Origin: Neoceratodus forsteri | Lineage: Eukaryota; Chordata; Ceratodontiformes; Ceratodontidae | Direction of reading: 5' to 3' | NCBI GenBank assembly: GCA_016271365.2 | Contig: JADMNL010000028.1 | Coordinates: 97,929,501-97,993,500 of the forward strand | DNA length: 64,000 nt | Shown: positions 1-10,975 of the stretch, piece after piece | Numbering within the stretch: position 1 is the first letter of the stretch | Layout: every line of letters starts with the position of its first letter | The notes under the pieces: model-generated | What the model saw: the letters and a program-made list of their open reading frames with translations, nothing else | The model's database searches: none | What the model was told of the DNA's origin: nothing | Program-made: the position numbers and the translations under genes

Positions 1-290
1 ACATTTTTTTGTCAACTGGCACAGGAAGGAGGCAGGCTGATATCAGCAAAGTCAGTGAGCAGTTGTATGGGCCGCAGTGTCCACCATCCCAGGACCAGAT
101 GTCGACAATAAAATCTCCTGTAGCCGACTCCAGTGATTAAGTCCAACACCATGGAACTGATTGTAGAAATTTCTCCTGCATCAGGATGGCTGACAAAGAG
201 GGCCACAGACTCAACTTTATTATTAACAAAAAAAATTTAAGCACTAAGCAGGCCAGTCAGTGCCACGGCAGCACTGATATTCGCAACACT
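1..290 (-). repeat. Unnamed interspersed repeat, copy 1 (cut by window start)
   Basis: This stretch aligns to 506-795 at a constant offset of 505 bases with no indel and, by eye, about 16 substitutions. The minus strand carries an uninterrupted 64-codon frame (12-206) that is also open in the second copy. I do not recognise the peptide. Copy 2 is followed, reading on the minus strand, by a LINE/SINE-like tail, so this copy's own 3' tail probably lies before base 1. Confidence 0.75.
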
Positions 291-455
291 GTCAACCAGG
301 GTTCTGGATCAAGACCAGAAATGAGGGCCCCATAGAATGCTCACTTTCTCAGAGTGGGTTCTAAGCCACATGATACTAGTGACACCAGGATGACCACAGG
401 TGGTGGTGGTGAAGCAGAGGGTTGTTTGGTGTGGGAAGGCTGGATGCCAACATCA

Positions 456-505
456 ATAAATCAATCAATCAATCAATCAATCACTTTATTTAACCAGGCA
501 TAAGT
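456..505 (-). repeat. (AATC)n run joined to a retroposon-like 3' tail
   Basis: About six AATC units (458-484) are followed by CTTTATTTAACCAGGCATAA. On the minus strand this reads as a retroposon tail ending in (TGAT)n after copy 2 of the neighbouring repeat. The TTTATTTAACCAGG core is similar to the tail motif at 28673, 58991 and 59671. The short tandem run is typical of a LINE-mobilised 3' end. Confidence 0.6.
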
Positions 506-795
506 ACATTTTTTTGTCAACTGGTACAGGAAGGAGGCAGGCTGGTATCAGCAAAGTCAGTGAGCAGTTGTATGGGCCGCAGTGTCCACCATCCCAGGAC
601 CAGATGTCGACAATAAAGTCCCCTGTAGCCGACTCCAAAGATTAAGGCCAACACCATGGAACTGATTGTAGGAATTTCTCCTGCATCAGGATGGCTGACA
701 AAGGGGGTCACAGACTCAACTTTAACATTAACAAAAAAAATCTAAGCATTAAGCAGGCCAGTCAGTGCCATGGCAGCACGGATATTCGCAACACT
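506..795 (-). repeat. Unnamed interspersed repeat, copy 2
   Basis: Collinear with bases 1-290. The homology stops just after TCGCAACACT at 795. The minus-strand 64-codon frame spans 517-711. The repeat ends against the (AATC)n tail at 456-505, which suggests a minus-strand retroposon. No protein family is recognised, and the open frame may be chance in a young duplicate. Confidence 0.75.
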
Positions 796-1539
796 AACAT
801 GCTCCAAGAACTGGCACCCTATATATATATGCACATCCTGGAGAAGATGCCAGTATTCCTCAGAGGTAAGGGACAAACAAAATGGTTTACTCTGCCATCT
901 AGACTTGACTGCCCCTGATGTATGTCCACTCAAGGACCCACCACAGGGAGCAAGTGGCAGAGTCATTCGGTCCAGGTGGTTATAGTGATGGGACTGGAAG
1001 GTGGCACGTAGCAGCTGTGAAATCCTGAGAATAGGATAAAGGATATATTTAAAGCTATCAACTAAGAAACGGGTTCACTTCCTAATCAAGTGGTGACCCG
1101 AGTTTGGGCATTGACTCACAGCACACATAGCTGGCAGCAGGATGGGAGACAGTGCAACTAATGGCACTGCCTCTCAACAAAGGGGAAGGAATGGCACTGT
1201 GTCCATCATCAAAACAACCCCTGTCATGGGCCAGGGAGCTACTACCCCCCCGGTAAATTTGTTGTATCCAAGAGCACAGGGAAGCTGGTGGCACCATCAA
1301 GTGGGTGGAGGAAGCAGGAGACACAAAGAGGGGAGAAAAAAACATCACCATATGACCATATGACAGCCACAAATACTACTAGGACTTATTTGAACCTCTG
1401 GGACCCAAGACGGTGGGGGTAGCAGCACAGTGTTGGGTTTTCCAGACCACAGGCTTGGACTAAAGGACTGAGAAGGCAACCACAGGAGAAAAACATGGAT
1501 TATAAAAAAAAACAAAAAAAACAAAAAAAAAATGGTGCT
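796..1539. other. No gene or named repeat seen
   Basis: The short open frames here look like chance. An A-rich tract lies at about 1500-1532. I see no RNA gene or repeat family I can name. Confidence 0.5.
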
Positions 1540-1960
1540 GTTTCCTATTTGAAGGAGCCCCTTCCCCCCTCACCCTGTTCATCCTTGTATGGTACTTGTG
1601 GGTCTCCATCATGTCCCCTTTCTTTCAGGCTTTACATGTTGAGATCCCAGTCTCTCACAGGGCTTTTGCCGCAACCCATGTACAATATTAATTGCCCTTT
1701 ATACTGCCTCCACCCTATGGCCTTTCTAAGGTGCAGCCTCCAAAACTGGACACAGTTCTTAAATTGGGTCTCACTAATGAGTGATTACTTGCAACACCAC
1801 CACTTCCCTCCTCCTGCTGAAGATACCCCTTCCTATGCAGCCCCAACATCCTGCTAGCCCTACCCACTGCTTTGTCACACAGTCTTGCAACTTTAAGATC
1901 ATAATAACCCCAAGGTCCCCCCGCTTAGTGTTCATCAGTACCACCCCAACCCTATAAAGT
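1540..1960 (-). mobile_element. Old CR1-type LINE relic, 3' part of reverse transcriptase region
   Basis: Read on the minus strand, this matches in order the C-terminal part of the CR1 ORF2 seen much better preserved at 18180-18600: the 'polymerase product / map to a cluster of short helices' region containing the VRPHLEYxxQF stretch and the following KDI segment. Stops and frameshifts are frequent, so it is far older than the CR1 copy at 14780-18872. No 3' terminus with TCTATG-type repeats remains. The call rests on collinearity with the other CR1 copies in the window. Confidence 0.6.
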
Positions 1961-2872
1961 AGCTCCTGGATTCCTATGCCCTAGGTAGCGGCACTGATTG
2001 GTGGGGGGCAGCTGGGGAATTATCATGGGCCCAGTGGCTCAGGGGGGCCTGGCCATTCTCCAACTGATTGTCAATTTTTCCCCAGCAGGTGCCCCTCCTG
2101 ATACTTTTGCTTTGGTAGGGATACTGAGCAGCTGAGCAGCTCTCCCTCCCCAAACGACCCACACCTGTCAAAACACCCGCTCCCCCGGCTCGCTTCTACC
2201 TTCTGCTGTGGCTGCAGCCTGCTCATCCTGCTTTCTCTATACCTTACCAGGTGGCTCCCTCCTCTCCTCCCTCCAGTCTGGACCCCAGCTGTGCCAGCAG
2301 CAGACTGTGCCGGCTACAGACAGAAGTCAGAAGCAGTCTCCTGGCTGCTCCTCTGACCTCCTCTGCTCTACTTCCTGATTGGGCAACAATGCCAGGGGTC
2401 AGGTCAGGAGCAGAGGTTACTCAGGTCAGGTGTCGGAAGTCAGTTCATCGAGCCACGCATGGCCAGTCGGCCACCACGCCACATGACGGTGCAGCGGGTG
2501 GCATGCTGCTGCTCAGTCAGTTGTCCCTCATGTTGAGATTCGGGAAGGAGCCAGGATGGAGAGTGGAGACATCTGATACAGTCTGTCGACACTGTTGACC
2601 CATGGGGACAGTTCCGGACAGTGGAACTCCCCCCCTGTCGGTGCCCCTGGACTCACTCTCTCGCTCTGGAAAGATGGCACAGGCTGGGCATTATTTAGTT
2701 GTTTTTTCCACTTTTGAGACATCACAGTGAGTCACTCGCAGACTGACAGTGGAAGCTGCTTTAATTTTAACTAGTTCTATTTCTAATGTACTCCGTATTG
2801 TCTAAATAATTGCATCGATCGAGGGTCGAGTTAACTGACTGCCATGGTGGAGTGGACAATTCCTCATTCTTG
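1961..2872. other. No gene recognised; moderately GC-rich
   Basis: Two open frames of 65-115 codons (2251-2598 plus; 2528-2725 minus) overlap each other and match nothing I know. I see no repeat structure beyond short runs. Confidence 0.45.
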
Positions 2873-3374
2873 CAGCTGCAGCAAGGCTTGGGTGGGCTAG
2901 GCAAGCTGAGCCTGTGGATGGTGAGTACTCTCTCTCTCTCATTTAAATTGAGAAGCTGCCCAAGGAAGCAACTATGTTGATTATTTTTTTTTTATTATTA
3001 TTAACTTCAGAACTTAGTGAGCCAAGAAGAGCTGCGCTGCAGTCGCTACAGCTGCAGGTTGCAGCTGCAGGGTCAGGACCGAGGGGGCTGGACAAGCTGT
3101 GGACGGTGGGTACTCCGTCTAATTTAAATTGAGAAGCTCAAGGAACTATCAGTTTTTATTTTTTGTACCATTGTTGAACTTGAGAACTTAGTGGCCATAA
3201 GAGCTGCAATTACTTCAGCAGGGCCTGGGCAGTCTGGGCAAGCTGTGGACGGTCGGTGGGTAGTAGGGTGCTCTCTGTCTCATTTACATTGAGAAGCTCA
3301 AGGCCAATAGCCAAGCAACTATCTTTTTTATTTCTTGTACCATTGTTGAACTTGAGAACTTAGTGCACCATAAG
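2873..3374. repeat. Degenerate tandem repeat (about 3 units) that is the DIRS-1 target
   Basis: Three imperfect units of roughly 160-180 bp start near 2873, 3050 and 3213. Each contains a TGGACGGT- or TGGATGGT-like stretch, then ATTTAAATTGAGAAGCT, a T-rich tract, and AACTTGAGAACTTAGTG followed by CCATAAGAGCT or a close relative. The third unit stops after CATAAG, and its expected continuation (AGCTACAA) resumes at 9053. This identifies the DIRS-1 insertion point. Confidence 0.7.
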
Positions 3375-3552
3375 AAAAAATTACTCACCTTAGTAATGTT
3401 GTTTCTTCTAATGGAGTCTTGCTATATTATAGACATTAGCAGTTTGATCCAGCTCTAGAACTGCCCCGGAGTGAAATGGTTAAAACCATTCCAAAATAGA
3501 ATTTTGGCATGAGAGCAGCTCTATCTGTGTCATTTCAAACTTGAACTGTCAG
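3375..3552 (-). repeat. DIRS-1 3' inverted terminal repeat with terminal extension
   Basis: Bases 3414-3552 are the near-perfect reverse complement of 8900-9038, sharing for example GAACTGCCCCGGAGTGAAAT. The outer 3375-3413 (AAAAATTACTCACCTTAG onward) is not in the other arm. It is complementary to the distal half of the internal complementary region at 3880-3920. Confidence 0.92.
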
Positions 3553-3879
3553 ATCTTTATGAGCCAAACTCACTAAGGTCTGTGTGGAAGCTGTAACCTA
3601 CACTAGCCAAATGGCTACCTAAATAATAACAACCATTGATGGTCCCAACACCCAAGACTCAAGTCAGAGGACCAGAAATACTAACACCATTCTAATAATA
3701 TGAAAATGGAACATAAGTATAATAAAACACACACACGCGTACACATACACACACCCAAAGTCCCAAAGGGGACAAAATGCTAACAGGACATAAGTAGTGC
3801 CCACACTAAGTTGCCCGCACCCCACCAAGTAGAGGTTCTGAGAGGGCAGGTTGGGGAGGTATAATATAGCAAGACTCCA

Positions 3880-3975
3880 TTAGAAGAAACAACATTACTA
3901 AGGTGAGTAATTTTTCTTCAAACAACATGAAGTCTTGCTATATTATAGACATTAGCAGAATACACAGCAGTACCT
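3880..3975 (-). repeat. DIRS-1 internal complementary region
   Basis: The left half (3880-3920, ending GGTGAGTAATTTTT) is complementary to the 3' extremity at 3375-3413. The right half (CTTCAAACAACATGAAG to ATTAGCAG) is complementary to the 5' extremity ending at 9052. Joining both end complements in one internal block is the DIRS hallmark; it is thought to template completion and circularisation of the cDNA. It lies just after the recombinase stop at 3996. Confidence 0.92.
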
Positions 3976-3995
3976 CCATGGAGGAGGGGCAGAAC

Positions 3996-6138
3996 CTACT
4001 TAGGGAATAGGCTCTGAAGAACAGCTGTGCCAAACCGAGCATCTCTCCTGGCCTGGACATCCAGGGAGTAATGCTTGGTAAAAGTGTGTACCGTTTTCCA
4101 AGTAGCAGTCTGGCAAATCTCTAATAAAGGGATATCTCTGGCAGCAGCTAGAGACGCAGCTGTACCCCTGGTAGAATGAGCCCTCAAACCGGGGGCTCTG
4201 CCCACTTTCTGATAACAAAATTGGATACAAGAGACAATCCACCTGGCTATTGATCTCTTAGTGGCAGGTTGCTTTCCCAACTTCACCATAGGTAAGGAAA
4301 AGTTGGAGGATTCAAACCTGTGACCTTTGCTACTCTATATAATAACTAAGAGCTCTCTTAACATCCAGGCTGTGCAACCTCCTCTCACCCGAAGAGGAGT
4401 GATCAGTGAAAAATACTGGAAGGGAGATAGATTGATTAAGATGGAAATCTGAAACCACCTTAGGCAAAAACTTCCTATTAGTCCTAAGGACTACCTTATC
4501 CCTGTGGAAAGAAATGAAGTCAGTCTCCACTAACAAGGCTTGCAATTCACTTATGCATCTGGCAGAAGTGATAGCCACTAGAAAAACAGTTTTCCAAGTT
4601 AGGTACTTAAGCTCTGCAGAAGACAGAGGTTCAAAAGGGGGTTGCATTAACTGGGCAATGCAAACATTAAGGTCCCAAGCAGGGGCTGGTTCCCGAAAGG
4701 GAGGATTAGTATGGAGTAATCCCTTAAAAAACTTGGAAAACACAGGATGAGAGGAAAGAGGGGATGACTTTCCTGCTGACACAAAAGCAGACACAGCTGC
4801 CAAATGAACTCTCAGGGTAGCTGGTCTGAGACCCAAGGAATTAAGATGTACCATGTAATCTAACAAAATGGGCAATTCAGCAGATTCTGGGGAAATATTT
4901 TTCCCAGCACACCAAATGGAAAACCTTTTCCATTTAGAACTATAAGTAGCCCTAGTGGAAGGCTTTCTGGAAGCCTTTAGGATCTCAAGAACACCCTGAG
5001 AGAGGTGTAAATCAGCAAACTCTAACTCCTCAAGAGCCAGGCCTTGAGGTTGAGGGATTTGAGGTCCGGATACCAAACCCTTCCCTGGGCACAAGTCAAC
5101 AGATTGTGATTCCTGGGGAGGCACAGGGGAAGATGGACTGTCAGAGACAGAAGGAGTGGGTACCATGGCTGCCTGGCCCAATCCGGGGCAATCAGAATCA
5201 CCCTGCAAGGCTGAGATCTGATTTTGACTAGTACTTTGAACAGGAGAGGAAAGGGGGAAAGCATAGAGGAACTTCCCCTTCCAATCCAGAAGAAGGGCAT
5301 CCAGGGGAACTGAGCCCAGCACTGGAGGCCTGCAACAGAACAGAGGAAGTTTGTGATTGTCTGGGGCTGCAAAAGATCTATCTGAGGATGCCCCACCTGG
5401 CAAAACTATCCCCAGCACTTGAGGATCCAGGGACCATTCGCGATGGCCCTGGGAAATCCTGCTGAGGGCATCCGCTAGGACATTGTCCTTCCCTGGAAGA
5501 TGAACTGCTATGAGGGAAGTGTTCAGGAATAGGCCAGAGACCATAACTTCATTGCCTCGGTGCACAAGGCCAAGACCGAGTGCCCCCTGTTTGTTGATGT
5601 ACCACATTGTTGTGGTGTTGTCTGTTCTGACTTGTATCACCTTGTCATGGACAGATGCAGAAAAAGCTTGAAGAGCTAAAAAGACAGCTCTGAGTTCCAG
5701 CAAATTGATGTGGAGCAGAGATTCCTGGGGGGACCAAACTCCCTGAGTGGAAAGGTCACCCATGTGGACTCCCCAACCCAGAAGGGAAGCATCTGTAGTG
5801 AGAGTCAAGTCATGAGAAGGGGAAATGAAGGGGAACCCCACTCTTAAATTGCTCTGATCCTGCCACCACTGGAGAGCTAGGATCAAGGTTCGAGTCACTG
5901 GGACCAACTTGGAAAGGGGGTCTCTTCTCTGAGACCAAAAGGTTCTCAAGTGAAACTGAATGTCTCTCATCTGAAATCTGGCTCCCTGCACAACAGCTGT
6001 GGATGCAGCCATGTGCCCCAGGAGCTGCAGAAAGTGTCTTGCTGGTCCAGAGACCTGCAGAGTGAAGGAAGAGGCCAGAGCCACTAAATTCCTTACCCTT
6101 TCTGGGGGAAGAAAGGCTCTGGCTAGCTTTGTGTCCAA
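3996..6138 (-). pseudogene. DIRS-1 RNase H, methyltransferase-like segment and tyrosine recombinase
   Basis: A 602-codon frame (4330-6138) plus a C-terminal part in the same direction (3996-4289). The RNase H section shows TTDASLLGWG, an LLELRA acidic position and VRTDNTTT, ending near NVLADALSRI. A segment with DNHKLPLFCCRPP follows; it corresponds to the methyltransferase-like domain of DIRS elements. The recombinase section starts around SRKPSTRATY. It has the arginine-I region as SARCISEL, in which the conserved arginine is cysteine (codon 4555-4557; DIRS-3 has ARRISEL). The box-II HSTRG and the HTFTKHYSLD tyrosine region are intact in the separate C-terminal piece. A stop near 4330 splits the recombinase. 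By family knowledge this enzyme would join a circular cDNA to the target without duplication; this copy cannot. Confidence 0.9.
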
Positions 6139-6263
6139 TTCTGCCCCTATAAAGGTGAGTACCTGGACTGGTTCCAGAACTGACTTTGGTAGGTTTAGCA
6201 GAAAACCAGGGAGGTGAGAAGCTGCTGGGTGACCTGCAGGTGAGATTTTACCTGTTCTGGGGA

Positions 6264-6740
6264 CTAGCCTACAATGAGCCAGTCATCTAGATAGGGAAAA
6301 ACAGCAATCCTCTGCCTCCTTAAGTGGGCCACTGCCACTGCTAGACACTTTGTGAATACCCTTGGAGCAGAGGTAAGGCCGACGGGCATTGCTCTGAACT
6401 GGTAATAACCTGAGGGCAGTTCGAATCTGAGGTACTTTCGATGGGATCTTCTGATTAGGACATGGAAATAGGCATCCTTGAGGTCCAGGGAGGCTAGCCA
6501 GTCCCCTGGCCTTAGGGAAGGTAAAATCATTGCCAGAGTTACCATTTTGAACTTTGGTTTCAAAAGATGCTTGTTCAGATATCTGAGATCTAAAATGGGC
6601 CGCCACTCTCCTGTCTTTTTTGGGGTAAGGAAGTATCTGGAATACAGACCCCTGCCCTGAGGCAGGGGAGGAACCCTACTACTGCTCTGAGAGCTAACAG
6701 GATGAGACCTCTGTTTCCAGAGCAAGGGTCTCTGAAGCAC
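6264..6740 (-). pseudogene. DIRS-1 reverse transcriptase core
   Basis: The 158-codon frame holds the fingers and palm: LTPKKTGEWRPILDLRYLN, then SLDLKDAYFHV (first catalytic aspartate), GLTSAPRVFTK and FPYLDDWLIVG (catalytic YLDD, near 6283). The order and spacing fit DIRS reverse transcriptases. The preceding linker is in another frame (6694-7281) and the thumb is lost through a frameshift before 6138. The polymerase motifs themselves are intact. Confidence 0.92.
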
Positions 6741-8494
6741 TCTGTAGGTAGAAAAGTCTGCTTCTCAACTTGGGAAACTTTTGAAGCTGAGAACCAGACC
6801 CTGGCTTACTACTTCCAGAACCCACTTGTCTGAGGTTAAAGAAGCCCAATTCTGACTGAAGTAAGCCAGCCTGCCCCCACTGGTACAGGAGATCGGCCCT
6901 GGGCACCCCATCAGGGTGCCTGTTTCGCAGGAGCTTTAGGCTGGGGGGTGGGAGCAGGTCTGCCCACCCCTCATCTGCCCCTGCCTCTGAAGAAGCCCCT
7001 CTGAGCATAGGCAGAGGAGGCCTGAGTCTGGTAGAAAGGCCTGTGAAAAGGCCTACCCCCACCCCTGGGAGCATGCCTTTGAGGAGTGGCTTGCCGCCCT
7101 TAGCCTGGGCACTCTTGTAAGTAGTCCTATATTCATCCATCTTCTTCATGTAGTTCTCTGTCTGCTCTCCAAACAGAGAATTTCCCACCACAGGAAAATC
7201 CATAGCCTTAGTCTGGGTATCCTGTGACAAACTAGTACACCTGAGCCAGGCCGACCTACCAAAAGCTACAGATGTGGCCATGACCCAGAGGAAACATCAT
7301 TAACATCCACAGCAGCATGAAACTGAACCTTAGAGGCTTCAATGCCATCAGCAGCCACCTGTTCTAGTTCACTAGCCAGCTGGCCATGGGCCTGCTTGGC
7401 CATTGCATAACAGTATCCCATCTAGATTTCTGATACCTAGCTACATAAGCCATATAATTTGCTTGCCTGAGTCCCAGAGAGGCTGCCATATACTGTGTTT
7501 TGCCATGGCATCAATCTTCCTGGAATCCTTGTCAGGAGGATGTGAAGCCAAGGAATATTACTTTATCACAGGCAGCAGCCTGAACTACCCCAACATGACT
7601 GCATTGCTGAGAAAGGAATTCTGTATCAGGGCCTGACAATGTATACCTTCTGTCCATCTTTTATCTACAGGAGGCACAGAATTAGGAGCTTTTAAAATTT
7701 TAATTGTTTGTTTCCAAAAGACTTATGTAAAGGAATAGACAATCTCCTAGACTCTGGAATATCCATCATTTCTACAAAATCAGGCTCCTCTTGCTCATCC
7801 ACAGCCTCTTCTAAAGGAAGCTGGAGGGTTTCAGCAACTTTTATAAAACATAAAATGAGATGGGGACTCAGACAGCATAGGGGAGATTCTAAAGGTCTGT
7901 CTGGGGAGATGTCCGTTCAATGGCACACCAGACCTTCCCAGCCACATTCATACTGTTCATAATCCTCCTCCCCTCCTCTGGTTCATAAATTCCTCAATAT
8001 CATTAATCCTGAACCACTGGGACCGGACGAACCGACCTTTACCAGATAGTGGTGGTTCGACGGACCCTGAGACAGTGACTGGACAATTTGTATGGCTTTG
8101 CTATCTCTGCAGCAGTTGGAGAAGGAATGGACTCCAGACCTGCTGATTTTCTTGTTTTATTTACTGGAATTGGTTCCTCAGAACCAGCTTTTCTTTTGCC
8201 CGAGGAAGTCTGGCCCTGGTCAGAGGGCACTCCCTCTGGTTCGGTTGGCACCGAACCGGGCTGGCCATCCGGGTCAGCGGACTTTTTGGCCTCTCGTTCT
8301 CTGAGCCTGCCCAATCTTTTTTCCAGGGTGGCTGCAGGGAAATTCTTACATACCTGGCAGTCTGACTGGAGGTGGTCAAACCCCAGACAATAAACATATG
8401 TGGTGTGTGGGTCAGCCTTGGCAAAGACTTCCCCACAAACATCACAGTGTTGAAACCCAGTGGGCCCGGTTTTTCTTTTGGGTTTCTCAGACAT
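6694..8494 (-). pseudogene. DIRS-1 gag-like ORF, fragmented
   Basis: The start at 8494 is chosen because MSEKPK is shared with DIRS-3 (34592). The N-terminal part (8039-8494) has a cysteine/histidine cluster, CDVCGEVFAKADPH then YCLGFDH and C..C, which suggests zinc binding. A basic and proline-rich stretch follows. The middle (about 7282-8038) is broken in all frames. The C-terminal part (6694-7281) contains RSAWLRCTSLSQD and SLFGEQTE, features shared with the gag regions of DIRS-2 and DIRS-3, and runs on toward the reverse transcriptase. Its role as a nucleocapsid-like protein is inferred from family position. Confidence 0.85.
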
Positions 8495-8899
8495 AATGCC
8501 AGCCTAACCAAAAACTCTCCCTTTTAACGGCAGTGCCAGGCAAGACACCCTTATCGTTCCTAACCGCGTGTCAATGGTATTGGAAAAACGTAATAAACCG
8601 CTTTTTTAGAACCGATAAGAACCGAACCGCACTCTAAAATAGTAACTTTTAGTTTTAAATGAGTTTTAAATTCCACTGATCGGTTCAAAACCGAACCGAT
8701 AATCTTACAAGTTCCACACAGACAAACCTTCATTTACTTACGGTTACCACAGATAGAGCTTGAACCAACGGTTTTGCAGTTAAAATAGAAAACTATTCTC
8801 GGTTAAATCCAACCGAGAAAACACTTTTTAAACTGAGAAATGAACCAAGCAGAAGGAGAAATCTCCGGAGCGACTGTTCACTGAGGCGGAGTAAAGAAT

Positions 8900-9052
8900 C
8901 TGACAGTTCAAGTTTGAAATGACACAGATACAGCTGCTCTCGTGCCAAAATTCTATTTCGGAATGGTTTTAACCATTTCACTCCGGGGCAGTTCTAGAGC
9001 TGGATCAAACTGCTAATGTCTATAATATAACAAGACTTCATGTTGTTTGAAG
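8900..9052 (-). repeat. DIRS-1 5' inverted terminal repeat
   Basis: Reverse complement of 3414-3552 with only a few mismatches, plus the terminal CTTCATGTTGTTTGAAG found again, inverted, in the internal complementary region. The A-rich stretch with scattered GAACCG motifs between this arm and gag (8500-8900) is probably the 5' leader. Confidence 0.9.
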
Positions 9053-9229
9053 AGCTACAATCAGTCTGATTGACAATCTTATAGAGACAGTTATTGTTTA
9101 GTTTTTGAACTTACATCACCTTTTAAAAATCACTTGCCCTGTTCTCCAATCTCTGAGGTACAAAGGGTTTTGACCAGGCTAGCTGACATTGAGTGCAGTC
9201 TTCAGAATGGGGGGGGGGGCAGTCCTAAA

Positions 9230-9560
9230 GGTGTGTCCCGGGCCCAGAAATTTCTATCGGCACCCCTAACCCTAGGTGCACGATTCTGCACTTTGTCATT
9301 GAACCCCAACTGTCATGATCTTCACTACTCTTCAAGTTTCTTCAAGAGGCATGTGCATGTTCTCTGCTCCCAATGCCCACCCTACAGATTATGGTACTGT
9401 CTGCAAAAAGGCATTCCCTTCTCTGCCAGTTTTTTTGCAGTGTCCCTTATGAAGACACTGAAGAGGATCTGTCCCAGTACTGAGCCGAGCTGCTCAGTGT
9501 CCCATCACAGCAATGAGTGCCATTAACCATCACCCACTGACACCTGTTAACCACCCCCCC
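9230..9560 (-). mobile_element. Diverged CR1-type LINE fragment
   Basis: On the minus strand the fragment is collinear with the CR1 reverse transcriptase around the FADD box: a degraded VPQGSVLGPVLF-like stretch near 9470-9510, the post-FADD helix region, and the LxFNxxK stretch near 9290-9310. Several frame breaks are present. CR1-A at 17860-18100 is the best intact comparison in this window. Confidence 0.6.
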
Positions 9561-10199
9561 CAGCTACTACTCTTTTTTCCAGCCTGCATCTCTGGTCATC
9601 CCCTTCTGTTCAGCTACCACAACACCATCACACTGGCGCCTGCCAGGACATGTCTCCACAGAGAATGGACCCAATATGTGGAGGAACTGCCAAGGTAGCC
9701 AGGATACTTTCTTCCATCCTCTAGGACATAAGTGGCAAGGGTGCACAGATGTGTGTGGCGTAGCACTAGCCAATGTCTTCCCACCCATGAGCTGCTCCCA
9801 ACTGCACCGCCACTTGTGGTCACTCAGTTGACAGTACTACAGCAGAGCTGGCTGTCCTCCTTCCCTGGAAGAGAGCCTTTTGTAGATCAGTTGATCCTCC
9901 TCCCCCCCCCGTGAGCCCCCAACACAAGCTCATTCCTGAACTCAGGTCACCTGCACCACGGGCCATAGCGCTACTGCTGAGCCAAAGGGCTGACATGTTA
10001 ACCAGTTTCTAATTAATTTCACCACTTTGGATGCTCCTAGGCTGATCAATATCTTTAGCCTTGCCGAACCCCCAACAGCCAACTTCTCTGCTAGATCCCC
10101 TTCCAGACACAGATTATCCTCCATGCAGCTGGACAGCCCTTTAGCTCCAGCCTAGCACATGATGAGCAACCTCACTGGAGCTGAGAGCACCACACAGGC
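9561..10199. other. No gene recognised
   Basis: Short C-rich runs and overlapping open frames of 60-73 codons on both strands only. I see nothing I can name. Confidence 0.45.
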
Positions 10200-10975
10200 T
10201 CAGGACCAGCCTCTTCCCCAGCCAGACACCCTCCCTGCATCTGGACCAGCCTCCAACTACATGCCACACAACCTCCATGTAGCTGGAGCACCACCCCAAA
10301 CCTCTACTCCAACAGACCACATATCTGCAGCTCTCCCTCCAAGCCCCTGTGCCAGCAGTTTCCCCAGCCAACCACTCTACCTACATCTGGATCCACCAGA
10401 AGCCCTGTACCAGTCTCACCATCTGACCACCCACCCTGCAGCTGGACCTCACTTCCAACCTCAAACTAGCCTCACCACCACCAGCCACCCTCCCTGCTGC
10501 TGGCACACTCTTTTATACCCCGGACTAGCCTCTCCAGCAGACAACCCTCCCTGCAGCTGGACCCCTGTGTTCGTTCCCACCCATAAACCAGCCCCTCCCC
10601 AGGTTAAGCAACCTCCCAGAGCTGGACACCCAGATAACCACCCTTCCAGGAGCTGGACCCACCTCCCTCCCTCCAGAGCAGAACTTCCCTGACCACCCTC
10701 TGTACAACTAGATACCCCTGATCACCTTCTGCAACCATGGACCCCATACTTCTCAATGTATTACCCTCCTGCAGCTGGACCCTGTGTTCTGCTTCCACCC
10801 CTAGACCAGCCTCCTCCCAGGTTAAGTAACCTTCCCAGAGCTGGACACCCAGATAACCACCCTTTCCAGGAGCTGGACTCACCCCCGAACAGAACCTTCC
10901 CTGACCACCCTCCATACAACTAGAGACCCCCGATCATCCTTCTGCAATCATGGACCCTATACTTTTCAATGTATA
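10200..10975. repeat. CTGCAGCTGGACC-rich tract with a 218-bp tandem duplication
   Basis: The motif CTGCAGCTGGACC or close variants recurs through the tract. The clearest duplication is 10543-10760 against 10761-10975: CTGCAGCTGG recurs at 10551 and 10769, and the following CTGTGTTC, AGCTGGACACCCAGATAACC and TTCTGCAA segments keep the same order. The upstream part (10200-10540) is a more degenerate version. The long open frame at 10159-10692 is a by-product of this low-complexity composition. Confidence 0.7.

Larger units (their letters stand above)
3375..9052 (-). mobile_element. DIRS-1: nearly full-length DIRS-type tyrosine-recombinase retrotransposon
   Basis: A 5.68-kb element in minus orientation with the order 5' inverted terminal repeat (8900-9052), gag, reverse transcriptase, RNase H, methyltransferase-like segment, tyrosine recombinase, internal complementary region (3880-3975) and 3' inverted terminal repeat (3375-3552). 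This is the canonical DIRS arrangement. DIRS elements replicate through a circular intermediate and integrate by recombinase rather than integrase, so they leave no target duplication. Consistent with this, the flanks are two halves of one tandem-repeat unit joined at CATAAG / AGCTACAA. The genes are frameshifted and the copy is inactive. DIRS-3 (29443-35145) belongs to the same family. Confidence 0.93.

Noticed and set aside
5999..6217. Plus-strand frames inside DIRS-1, such as this one
   Set aside because: Shadows of the minus-strand RNase H coding sequence, which carries all the recognisable motifs.
10159..10692. 177-codon proline-rich open frame
   Set aside because: A by-product of the CTGCAGCTGGACC tandem tract, with no domain and an open shadow on the other strand.
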